This document shows, one piece after another, positions 47,301-53,996 of a stretch of 64,000 nt of DNA. Numbering within the stretch: the first letter of the stretch is position 1; each line of letters begins with the position of its first letter. The stretch lies in contig NZ_CP108393.1 of NCBI RefSeq assembly GCF_035961655.1, forward strand, positions 2,463,501 to 2,527,500, written 5' to 3'. A model generated the notes under the pieces. It was not told the DNA's origin and made no database searches. It was given only the letters and a program-made list of their open reading frames with translations. Source of the DNA: Streptomyces sp. NBC_01317 (GTDB lineage: Bacteria; Actinomycetota; Actinomycetes; Streptomycetales; Streptomycetaceae). A program made the translations under genes and the position numbers.

Positions 47301-47503
47301 GCTCTGCCGACGAACACAGGGCTGACGGACCTGGTATCCACACGGCCGAGCATCGCACAACTGCCCGAGCCTGGCGTACCGGTTTGTCCGTGCGCGCCGG
47401 GCGCGGGGACGGGTGTGCGCGCCCGCGTGTGGGCGGGCGCGCGCTCCGGCGCGGGCGCGAGGGCCCGCGCCGGAGCGGCCTGCGGTACGGCCTGCGGCCT
47501 CAT
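44324..47503 (-). CDS. Large LuxR (LAL) family ATPase regulator
   Basis: Up to 1059 residues. After a Pro/Ala-rich stretch of about 50 residues comes [18 protein letters not shown] and an AAA/STAND ATPase with Walker A [10 protein letters not shown] and Walker B [13 protein letters not shown]. A long TPR-like helical region (about 450-970) follows, ending in a LuxR helix-turn-helix ([44 protein letters not shown]). The ATG at 47501-47503 overlaps the TGA of the upstream 57-residue gene, suggesting coupling. Alternatively the ATG at 47351-47353 removes the low-complexity part, though neither has a strong ribosome site. LAL proteins activate catabolic or antibiotic gene sets; its target is unknown. 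Confidence 0.9.
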   Translation of the reverse strand: [1059 protein letters not shown]

Positions 47504-47673
47504 GCCGCGCGCGCGAAGCGTTCGCGGAGGGGATTCACCGGCCCCTCCCCAACGTCCCTGGCGGCTCGCCGCGCCTCACGGCGCGCGGCGCGGGCCTCCT
47601 GGACGAGCCGCCCCTGGGCGGCCCGGCGCAGCAGCTCGTCGGTGTGGATCTTCTGGAGTTCGTACTCGAACAT
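47500..47673 (-). CDS. 57-residue basic protein coupled to the LAL regulator
   Basis: MFEYELQKIHTDELLRRAAQGRLVQEARAARREARRAARDVGEGPVNPLRERFARAA starts at ATG 47671-47673 with AGGGGGAAC as ribosome site. It is an Arg/Ala-rich helix of DNA- or RNA-binding look, with no signal peptide. Its TGA overlaps an ATG that opens the LAL frame (ATGA), so ribosomes could pass from one gene to the next. Upstream lies a three-site palindrome array. Short proteins of this kind (MFEYELQ...) recur in Streptomyces, to my recollection. Confidence 0.72.
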   Translation of the reverse strand: MFEYELQKIHTDELLRRAAQGRLVQEARAARREARRAARDVGEGPVNPLRERFARAA

Positions 47674-47694
47674 GGTGTTCCCCCTGAGGCGAAG

Positions 47695-47718
47695 GTTCCG
47701 GCATCTGTTCCGGCATCT
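47695..47718. repeat. Perfect tandem repeat of GTTCCGGCATCT
   Basis: Two abutting 12-base units at 47695-47706 and 47707-47718, with TGATGCC repeats following (47721-47740). It lies in the 5' region of the 57-residue gene. Confidence 0.75.
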
Positions 47719-47804
47719 GGTGATGCCGTTCGGTGATGCCTCCACCTTCGTCGCCCAGGGGGTCCGCCCACATCGGGAGAGTGCCGCATTTCCCGGCCGC
47801 CGGG

Positions 47805-47875
47805 GCCTTAGGCGCGGGGCCGGGGACATAGGTACGGCCTAAGGCTCCGGCGGTAAAGCGCGGTAAGCCTTAGGC
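47805..47875. promoter_or_regulatory. Array of three phased GCCTWAGGC near-palindromes
   Basis: GCCTTAGGC occurs at 47805-47813 and 47867-47875, and its inverse GCCTAAGGC at 47837-47845. The centres are 32 and 30 bases apart, close to three helical turns, so all three face the same side of the DNA. The array lies 130-200 bases ahead of the 57-residue gene/LAL pair and just past the end of the DUF-like membrane gene. A dedicated regulator site is likely. Confidence 0.65.
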
Positions 47876-47904
47876 CGAGGGGGAAACGGTCGTCCGCCGG
47901 GTGC

Positions 47905-48558
47905 CTACGGAGCCGCCGGGGCGGCCGGCGGCGCGGGCGGGACCGGGATCGACGCGAAGATGTCGAAGTACATGCCGACCGAGACCAGGATGCCCACGAA
48001 GCCGAGGACGGCTCCCGCGACGGCGACGGGACGCACCCAGCCGGTCCGCTGCGGCAGGGCCACCACGATCGCGCCGACGAGCAGGGCGATCAGCGCGACG
48101 ACCCCGTTGGCGGCGGCGGAGGCGTGCCACGCGTCGGCGTACCCCTCGGAGATCTGCTTGGCGGCGGTGGCGCTCTGGTCCAGCTTGACCTGTCCGGAGA
48201 GCGCCTCGCGCTCGGAGAGGACCTTGCCGAACCAGGTGCCGGTCAGGCCGACGATGCCGAGGGCCAGGGCGAGGAAGGCCCCGGCCATCGAGCCCAGGCC
48301 GGAGGGGCCGCGCTCGGCGGCGAGCTCGGCCTCGAAGTCGTCGTCGCCGTCGTCGGCGGACTCGTCGTCGAACTCGACCACGAGCGCGCCGTCCGCCGCG
48401 CCGGTCCCCTCGGAGGGGTCCGCCTTGCGGGGAGCGGGCACCGCCTCGTCACGCACGTCGCTCTCCCCGGCCTTGGGCTCGGTGGCCGCGGCGTTCTCAG
48501 GCGTGGGGTCCTGGGACGACTCCGGCTCGGGGGTCTGGGTCTTGGAGGTGGGGTTCAT
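47905..48558 (-). CDS. Membrane protein of unknown function
   Basis: ATG at 48556-48558 gives 217 residues. The first 95 residues are acidic and disordered (Glu/Asp/Pro-rich), then three membrane helices follow: GAFLALALGIVGLTGTWFG, ANGVVALIALLVGAIVVAL and VRPVAVAGAVLGFVGILVSVG. A Pro/Ala tail (PVPPAPPAAPAAP) ends it. No enzymatic motif. The helix pattern with a conserved loop (GQVKLDQSATAAKQISEGYADAW) resembles small Streptomyces membrane proteins of unknown role. The frame extends upstream without a start signal. It is not obviously cotranscribed with the gene pair downstream, since the palindrome array intervenes. Confidence 0.75.
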   Translation of the reverse strand: MNPTSKTQTPEPESSQDPTPENAAATEPKAGESDVRDEAVPAPRKADPSEGTGAADGALVVEFDDESADDGDDDFEAELAAERGPSGLGSMAGAFLALALGIVGLTGTWFGKVLSEREALSGQVKLDQSATAAKQISEGYADAWHASAAANGVVALIALLVGAIVVALPQRTGWVRPVAVAGAVLGFVGILVSVGMYFDIFASIPVPPAPPAAPAAP

Positions 48559-48673
48559 ACGGCGCACGCTAGGGGCGAAGTCTGAGAACTTCCTGAGAAC
48601 GCCGGAACTGACCGGAAGTGGCTCAACCCCCGGCGGCCTTTCGGCGGAACCCCGGCGGGTCCCCGGCGCCCGG

Positions 48674-49216
48674 TCACCGCCGCCACTCGGGGGCGAGAAC
48701 CGACCAGACCTCGGTGTCCTGCCGCTTCCCCCGGTGCGGATAGTTGTCCCGCAGCACCCCTTCACGGGTCATTCCCAGCCGCTGGGCGACCCGGATGCTC
48801 GGACCGTTCTCGGAGGACACCAGCCACTCCACGCGGTGGATCCCGCGCTCCCGAACGGCCCAGTCGATGAGCGTCCGGGCGGCCCGGGTGACCAGTCCGC
48901 GTCCCGTACCGGCCGGTTCGAGCCAGCACCCGACCTCGCACGTCCCGGCCTCCGCGTCGAACGCGGGGAAGAGGACCCCGCCGACCAGCGTGGAGTCCAG
49001 CCAGATCCCGAGGATCCGCCCGCCGTCGGCCGCCTGCTTCTCGGCGTACGAGGTGAGCACCGCGCGTGCGGACGGCAGGTCGGTGACCAGCTGGGCGAAG
49101 CGGATGTGCTCGTCCACCAGGGTCCTGGCCCGGTCCATGTGCGCGAGGAACTCCCCGGCCTGCCAGGGCTCCAGGGGGCGCAGCTCCGCCCCGTCACCCA
49201 GCGATGTCGCGAACAT
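48674..49216 (-). CDS. GNAT acetyltransferase, RimJ/RimL type
   Basis: 180 residues with the family core ILGIWLDSTLVGGVLFPAFDAEAGTCEVGCWLEPAGTGRGLVTRAARTLIDWAVRERGIHRVEWLVSSENGPSIRVAQRLGMTREGVLRDNY. The acetyl-CoA loop is GTGRGLVTRA. These enzymes acetylate N-termini of ribosomal proteins or small-molecule amines. The start overlaps the end of the MMPL exporter gene by 23 bases, so they are translationally linked. The coupling to an exporter raises the possibility of a resistance function, but this is unproven. Confidence 0.9.
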   Translation of the reverse strand: MFATSLGDGAELRPLEPWQAGEFLAHMDRARTLVDEHIRFAQLVTDLPSARAVLTSYAEKQAADGGRILGIWLDSTLVGGVLFPAFDAEAGTCEVGCWLEPAGTGRGLVTRAARTLIDWAVRERGIHRVEWLVSSENGPSIRVAQRLGMTREGVLRDNYPHRGKRQDTEVWSVLAPEWRR

Positions 49217-51440
49217 CCGACTCCCTCTTCACTGCCGTCACCCGGTGGCGTGCCTCATGCTGCCCGGGAAGCGTCGCACCGGGCCCGTACTCGGGCGCTT
49301 CGACGCTGATCCGCGGCAGCCACCGGTCCAGCCGCTTCGGCAGCCACCAGTTGGCGCCGCCGAGCAGGTGCATGAGCGCGGGCACCAGCAGTGTACGGAG
49401 GACAAAGGCGTCCAGCGCGACCGCGGCGGCCAGCGCGATGCCGAACATCGCGATGACCCGGTCACCGCTGAGGACAAAGGCCAGGAACACCGAAATCATG
49501 ATGACGGCCGCCGAGTTGATCACCCGTCCGGTCTCGGCGAGTCCCACCCGTACGGCCCGTCTGTTGTCGCCGGTCTCCAGCCACTCCTCGTACATCCGGC
49601 TGACCAGGAAGACCTGGTAGTCCATGGAGAGCCCGAAGAGGACGGACACCATGATCACGGGGAGGAACGGTTCGATCGGCCCGCCGCCGCCGAGCCCCAG
49701 CAGCTCGCTCCCCCACCCCCACTGGAAGATCGCGACCACCACCCCGAAGGACGAGGCGACGGCGGCCACGTTCATCACCGCCGCCTTGAGCGGGATCCCC
49801 AGGGAGCGGAAGGCCAGCAGGAGGAGCAGACAGCCGAGGGTGATCACCACCCCGACGAAGAGCGGCAGTTTGCCGACGATCGTGGCGGCGAAGTCGTCGT
49901 AACTGGCGGTGACCCCGCCGACGTACACCTCCAAGGAGGTGTCGGTCCCGGCGCGCGGGACCACGTCCGTGCGCAACCGGTCGACCAGCTCGCTGGTCTG
50001 CCGGGACTGCGGGGCCGACGTCGGTACGACGGTGAGCGACGCGGTGTCGCCGCTGCCGTTGAACATGATCGGCCCGACGGACGCCACCCCCTTGGTCGTA
50101 CGGAGCAGGTCGGGCAGCTGGTCCATGGCGAGCCGGTCGTCGGCGCCGTCGAGGTGCGCAACGAGCGCGAGCGGCCCGTTGACGCCGGGGCCGAACCCGT
50201 CGGCGAGCCGGTCGTACGCCTGCCGGGTGGTGGTCGTCGCGGGGTCGTTGCCCTGGTCGGAGGTGCCGAGGTGGAGGGAGAACGTGGGCAGCGCCAGGAG
50301 CAGCATCACCCCGGCGGCCACCGCGCCCAGCAGCTTGGGGTGGTGTTCCACGAAGAGCGACCAGCGGACGGCGAAGCCGCCGGGGACGTCGGGCTCGGGG
50401 CCGCGGGTGGCGAGCCGCGCGCGTTCGCGCCGGCTCAGGGCGCGCGTCCCCACGAAGGACAGCAGGGCCGGCAGGAGGGTGACGGAAGCGGCGACCGTCA
50501 GCACGACGGTGAGGGAGGCGGCGATCGCCACGCCGTTGAGGAAGCCGAGCCGGAGGACCAGCATGCCGAGCAGGGCGATGCAGACGGTGGCCCCGGCGAA
50601 GACGACGGCTCTGCCGGTCGTCGCGACGGCGTTCGTGGCGGCCTCGGTGACGGTGAGCCCGCGTTTGAGGCCCTTGCGGTGGCGGGTGACGATGAACAGC
50701 GCGTAGTCGATCCCGACGCCGAGGCCGATCAGCAGGCCGAGCATGGGCGCGAAGTCGGCGACGGTCATCACATGGCCGAGGAGCACGATGCCCGCGTACG
50801 CCGTGCCGACCGAGACGAGCGCGGTGGCGAGGGGCAGCGCGCTGGCGGCGAGCGAGCCGAAGGCCAGGAAGAGGACCACGGCGGCGACGACCACCCCCAC
50901 GATCTCGGTGAGGTGGGCGCCCGTCGAGCCTTCGGTGAGGGCGACGGCGTCACCGCCCAGGTCCACGTCGAGGGTGTCCGTGGCGGCGGCCTTCGCGGTG
51001 TCGACGACCGCCTGGGCCTGCGCCTTCGGGAGGTCGTCGGCCTGCCGGTCGAAGGTGACGGTCGCGTAGGCGGTACGGCCGTCCTCGCTGATCCGGCCGT
51101 CGCCGTCGGGGGCGTACGGGCTGACGACGGACGAGACTCCTGGGAGCTTCGCGATCGTGGCGAGCGTCCTGCTCATGTCCTGGCGGACCTTGCCCGTACG
51201 GACCGAGCCCTGGTCCGTGTGCCAGACGACGGAGTCGCTGTCACCGCCGAGCCCCTGGAACTTCTCGGTGAGGAGCTGGGCCGCGTGACCGGACTCGCTG
51301 CCGGAGGTGTCGGAGCTGGTGGAGCTCGAGTACGAGGACCCCATCACCTGGGCCGCCACCGTGACGCCACCGAGCGTGGTCAGCCACAGGAGGACAGCGA
51401 GCAGGCGATGCCTGACGCACCATCGCGCGAGGGCTGCCAA
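49194..51440 (-). CDS. MMPL/RND-family membrane exporter
   Basis: A TTG start at 51438-51440 with GGGAG eight bases upstream gives 748 residues; the open frame continues to 51536 but the extra part lacks a ribosome site. It has two copies of the MMPL unit with 12 membrane helices and two extracellular domains. Signatures are SSAPLATALVSVGTAYAGIVLLGHVMTVADFAPMLGLLIGLGVGIDYALFIVTRHR (helices 4-5) and VSVLFGLSMDYQVFLVSRMYEEW in the second half. SVGPIMFNG and ASLTVVPTSAPQSRQTSEL lie in the second extracellular domain. MMPL proteins export lipids, siderophores or drugs. It is overlapped by a GNAT gene; TetR genes follow on the same strand upstream. Confidence 0.93.
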   Translation of the reverse strand: MAALARWCVRHRLLAVLLWLTTLGGVTVAAQVMGSSYSSSTSSDTSGSESGHAAQLLTEKFQGLGGDSDSVVWHTDQGSVRTGKVRQDMSRTLATIAKLPGVSSVVSPYAPDGDGRISEDGRTAYATVTFDRQADDLPKAQAQAVVDTAKAAATDTLDVDLGGDAVALTEGSTGAHLTEIVGVVVAAVVLFLAFGSLAASALPLATALVSVGTAYAGIVLLGHVMTVADFAPMLGLLIGLGVGIDYALFIVTRHRKGLKRGLTVTEAATNAVATTGRAVVFAGATVCIALLGMLVLRLGFLNGVAIAASLTVVLTVAASVTLLPALLSFVGTRALSRRERARLATRGPEPDVPGGFAVRWSLFVEHHPKLLGAVAAGVMLLLALPTFSLHLGTSDQGNDPATTTTRQAYDRLADGFGPGVNGPLALVAHLDGADDRLAMDQLPDLLRTTKGVASVGPIMFNGSGDTASLTVVPTSAPQSRQTSELVDRLRTDVVPRAGTDTSLEVYVGGVTASYDDFAATIVGKLPLFVGVVITLGCLLLLLAFRSLGIPLKAAVMNVAAVASSFGVVVAIFQWGWGSELLGLGGGGPIEPFLPVIMVSVLFGLSMDYQVFLVSRMYEEWLETGDNRRAVRVGLAETGRVINSAAVIMISVFLAFVLSGDRVIAMFGIALAAAVALDAFVLRTLLVPALMHLLGGANWWLPKRLDRWLPRISVEAPEYGPGATLPGQHEARHRVTAVKRESDVRDIAG

Positions 51441-51603
51441 GAGGGTGCTCCCAGGGGTTCGTGGCTCCGCACCGTGAACACCCGTCGTGGGGCGGGGGAA
51501 TCCGGGGTGAAGAGCGCGTGACCTACGGAGAGCCACTCTCGCAGCCGATAATGATCATTTGTCCGCTTCGTGGGTTTACTCACAGTGCGCGTCGGCCGGG
51601 AAC

Positions 51604-52200
51604 TTATGCGGCAGGCGCGTCGGCGGGACCCGCGCCGTACGGCCGGGTCAGGCGCCCGACCGAGACCACCACCGCGTGCCGGCGCGCGGCGATCTCCGCC
51701 GCGCTCCCGGCCGCGCCCCCGGGCTCCGGGCTGCCCTCGCCCCACGTCGTGGCCATGCCCACCAGCAGCGCGAGCATCGCCTGGGGCGGCAGGCCCGCGT
51801 CCACCCGGCCGTCGCCCTGGGCCGCCGACAGCAGCCGCAGCTTCTCCGCGTTGGCCCGCTCGGCGAGCGGCAGCACCTCGCCGGGACGCTCCAGGCTGTG
51901 CCAGCGTGCGAGCCGCATGAGGTGGGGGTGGGCGAAGTGGAAGTCGAAGAGGGCGCCCGCGTATCCGGGCAGGTCGTCGGCGTCGAAGGGCGCGGCGGCC
52001 AGGATGTCCGCGACGGCGGCCTCGTACACCGCGTCGAAGAGCTGTTCCTTGCTGCCGAAGTGCACGTAGATCAGGTTCTTGTTGTACCCGGCCGCCGCGG
52101 CGATCCGGTCCACCCGCGCACCGGCGATGCCGTGCGCGGCGAACTCGTCCGTCGCCGCGCGCAGGAGGCCGGCCTTGGTCGTACGGGAGTCTCGGGGCAC
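51604..52200 (-). CDS. TetR-family repressor, paralogue 1
   Basis: GTG at 52198-52200 gives 198 residues (VPRDSRTTKAGLLRAATDEFAAHGIAGARVDRIAAAAGYNKNLIYVHFGSKEQLFDAV). The start is chosen because it aligns with MPRD of the neighbouring paralogue; an earlier GTG at 52258-52260, overlapping that neighbour's stop, is possible. The helix-turn-helix is at about 18-60; a variable ligand domain follows, including DLPGYAGALFDFHFAHPHLMRLARWHSLERPG. It is nearly superimposable on the next gene, so the pair arose by tandem duplication. A palindrome in the 56-base gap between the two is also found before the SDR gene. Confidence 0.9.
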   Translation of the reverse strand: MPRDSRTTKAGLLRAATDEFAAHGIAGARVDRIAAAAGYNKNLIYVHFGSKEQLFDAVYEAAVADILAAAPFDADDLPGYAGALFDFHFAHPHLMRLARWHSLERPGEVLPLAERANAEKLRLLSAAQGDGRVDAGLPPQAMLALLVGMATTWGEGSPEPGGAAGSAAEIAARRHAVVVSVGRLTRPYGAGPADAPAA

Positions 52201-52241
52201 CGGCTCATCGTAGACAAGGACGGGCGGTGGGGGGCGGTCCG

Positions 52242-52257
52242 TAACTGAACGGTCAGT
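52242..52257. promoter_or_regulatory. TetR operator-like site A
   Basis: TAACTGAACGGTCAGT (AACTG-N6-CAGT) lies between the two TetR genes, about 45 bases before the start of paralogue 1. It matches site B in 14 of 16 bases. Confidence 0.65.
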
Positions 52258-52901
52258 CACCCGTGCCGTTCCGGCCGTACCAGACGCTCCGCCGCGACCA
52301 CCACCGCGTGCCGGCGCGCGGCGTGCGCGAGAGCCGCGGCGCGGCCGTCCCCCTCGGCCTCCCCCGGCGCCACCTCCCCCGGCGCCCCGTCCCGCGCCGC
52401 CCCGTCCCGCGCGCCCGGCTCCACCCCGCCGTCCGACCAGGTCATGGCGATCGAGAACAGCAGCGGCAGGAGCAGCCGGGGCGGCAGCCCCGCGAACACC
52501 GCGCCCTCCGCCTGCGCCGCGGCCACCGCGTCGAGCTTGGCGCGCGTCGACTCGACCGCGAGCGGCAGCTCGGCCTGGCGGCCGGGACGCTCCATCCCGT
52601 ACCAGCGCGCCAGTCTGACCAGGCGGGGGTGGCTCATGTTGAAGTCGAAGAGGGCGCCCGCGTAGCCGGGCAGGTCGTGGGGCGTGATCGGAACGGTCTC
52701 CAGCAGCTCCCCGACGGCCCGCTCCACCACAGCCGCGAACAGCCCCTCCTTGCTGCCGAAGTGCACGTAGATCAGGTTCTTGTTCGCCCCCGCGCCGGCC
52801 GCGATGCGCTCCACCCGGGCACCGGCGATCCCGTACGCCGCGAACTCCTCCGTCGCGGCCTCCAGCAGGCGGTTCCTCGTGGCGTGCGGGTCTCTGGGCA
52901 T
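52257..52901 (-). CDS. TetR-family repressor, paralogue 2
   Basis: ATG at 52899-52901 with GGTGG upstream gives 214 residues. The helix-turn-helix is FAAYGIAGARVERIAAGAGANKNLIYVHFGSKEGLF, followed by DLPGYAGALFDFNMSHPRLVRLARWYGMERPG. That segment shares most residues with paralogue 1. The C-terminus has an extra repetitive linker (GARDGAARDGAPGEVAPGEAEGDGRA) missing from paralogue 1. It is divergent from the SDR gene, and a CAACCGGTCGGTTG palindrome lies just upstream. Confidence 0.92.
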   Translation of the reverse strand: MPRDPHATRNRLLEAATEEFAAYGIAGARVERIAAGAGANKNLIYVHFGSKEGLFAAVVERAVGELLETVPITPHDLPGYAGALFDFNMSHPRLVRLARWYGMERPGRQAELPLAVESTRAKLDAVAAAQAEGAVFAGLPPRLLLPLLFSIAMTWSDGGVEPGARDGAARDGAPGEVAPGEAEGDGRAAALAHAARRHAVVVAAERLVRPERHG

Positions 52902-52921
52902 GGAGCCACCGTACAACTGAC

Positions 52922-52935
52922 CAACCGGTCGGTTG
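52922..52935. promoter_or_regulatory. TetR operator-like palindrome CAACCGGTCGGTTG
   Basis: CAACCG-GT-CGGTTG is a symmetric TetR-type site 20 bases from the start of paralogue 2. Its sequence differs from sites A and B, so the two repressors may recognise different sites. Confidence 0.6.
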
Positions 52936-52977
52936 CGTCGGCCTTGCATCCGCCGGAGAGCAGGGTCTACAGTCAAG

Positions 52978-52993
52978 TAACTGGACAGTCAGT
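52978..52993. promoter_or_regulatory. TetR operator-like site B before the SDR gene
   Basis: TAACTGGACAGTCAGT lies within a larger symmetric element, AAGTAACTG-N6-CAGTTACTT (52975-52998). It is 60 bases before the SDR start, in the promoter region. Confidence 0.75.
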
Positions 52994-53052
52994 TACTTAC
53001 TTACCCGCTTATCCCACCAGGCACGTGTCCGTCCCGAGGAGTGATCCGCCCC

Positions 53053-53979
53053 ATGTCCGAGTGGTCCCTACAGAACCTTCCCCGCCAGCAGGGCCGCCTC
53101 GCCGTCGTGACCGGCGCCAACAGCGGCATCGGCGAGGTCACCGCCGTCGAGCTGGCGCGCGCGGGCGCCGAGGTCGTGCTGGCGGGACGCTCCGCCGACA
53201 AGGTCCGCGCCGCCGCCGACCGGCTCACCGGTGCCGTTCCCGGCGCCACGGTGCGCGCCGAGGTGCTCGACCTCGCCGACCTGTCCTCCGTCGCGGCCTT
53301 CGCCGGGCAGCTGACCGAGAGCGGCCGCCCGCTGGATCTGCTGGTCAACAACGCCGGTGTGATGGCCATCCCCGAGCGCCGCACCACGAAGGACGGCTTC
53401 GAGCTGACCTTCGGCACCAACCACCTCGGCCACTTCGCGCTCACCGGACGCCTGCTGCCGCTGCTGCTCAAGGCACCCGCGCCGAGGGTGGTGACGGTCA
53501 GCGCGGTGATCGCCGGGGCCCGGGCCTTCACCGGTGACCTGGAGGATCCGCAGAGCGTGAAGCGCTACCGGCCGATGAGTTCGTACGCCAGGTCCAAGCT
53601 CGCCAACATCCTCTTCGCGCAGGAGCTCCAGCGCCGGGCCGACGCGGCCGGTGTGCCGCTGACCAGCGTGGTCATCCACCCGGGCTCGGCCTTCACCGGG
53701 CTCCAGCAGCACAGCTCAGGACTCACCCGGCGGCTGTCGAAGCTCGCGCTCGGGCGGGTCGTCGGCTCCAGTACGGAGGAGGCCGCGCTGCCCTCGCTGT
53801 ACGCGGCGACCGCCCGGGACGTGACCCCGGGCGGCTACTACGAGCCGGGCGGCAGGCGCGGCGCGCCCGAGACCCCGCAGCCCGCCAAGCTGCCGGCGGC
53901 GGCGTCCGACGCCCGGCTGGCGGCGACCCTGTGGACGGACTCGGAGGAGCAGACCCACGTCTGTTACCACTGGTCCTGA
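53053..53979 (+). CDS. Short-chain dehydrogenase, retinol-dehydrogenase-like
   Basis: ATG at 53053 with GAGGAG upstream gives 308 residues (a GTG at 53041 lies too close to the ribosome site). The dinucleotide loop is VVTGANSGIGEVTA, then LLVNNAGVMAIPERRTTKDGFELTFGTNHLGHFALT. The catalytic Ser is in VVTVSAVIAG and YxxxK in SSYARSKLANILFAQEL; HPGSAFTGLQ follows. Members act on hydrophobic ketones or aldehydes, and many are controlled by an adjacent TetR repressor. Site B in front of it and the divergent TetR pair fit that pattern. The chitinase gene converges from the other side with a 17-base gap. Confidence 0.93.
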   Translation: MSEWSLQNLPRQQGRLAVVTGANSGIGEVTAVELARAGAEVVLAGRSADKVRAAADRLTGAVPGATVRAEVLDLADLSSVAAFAGQLTESGRPLDLLVNNAGVMAIPERRTTKDGFELTFGTNHLGHFALTGRLLPLLLKAPAPRVVTVSAVIAGARAFTGDLEDPQSVKRYRPMSSYARSKLANILFAQELQRRADAAGVPLTSVVIHPGSAFTGLQQHSSGLTRRLSKLALGRVVGSSTEEAALPSLYAATARDVTPGGYYEPGGRRGAPETPQPAKLPAAASDARLAATLWTDSEEQTHVCYHWS

Positions 53980-53996
53980 GCAGGGCCGCCGTGTCG

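Noticed and set aside
48954..51521. Long rightward frame opposite the MMPL exporter
   Set aside because: Antisense shadow without a start signal; the exporter has helices and MMPL motifs.
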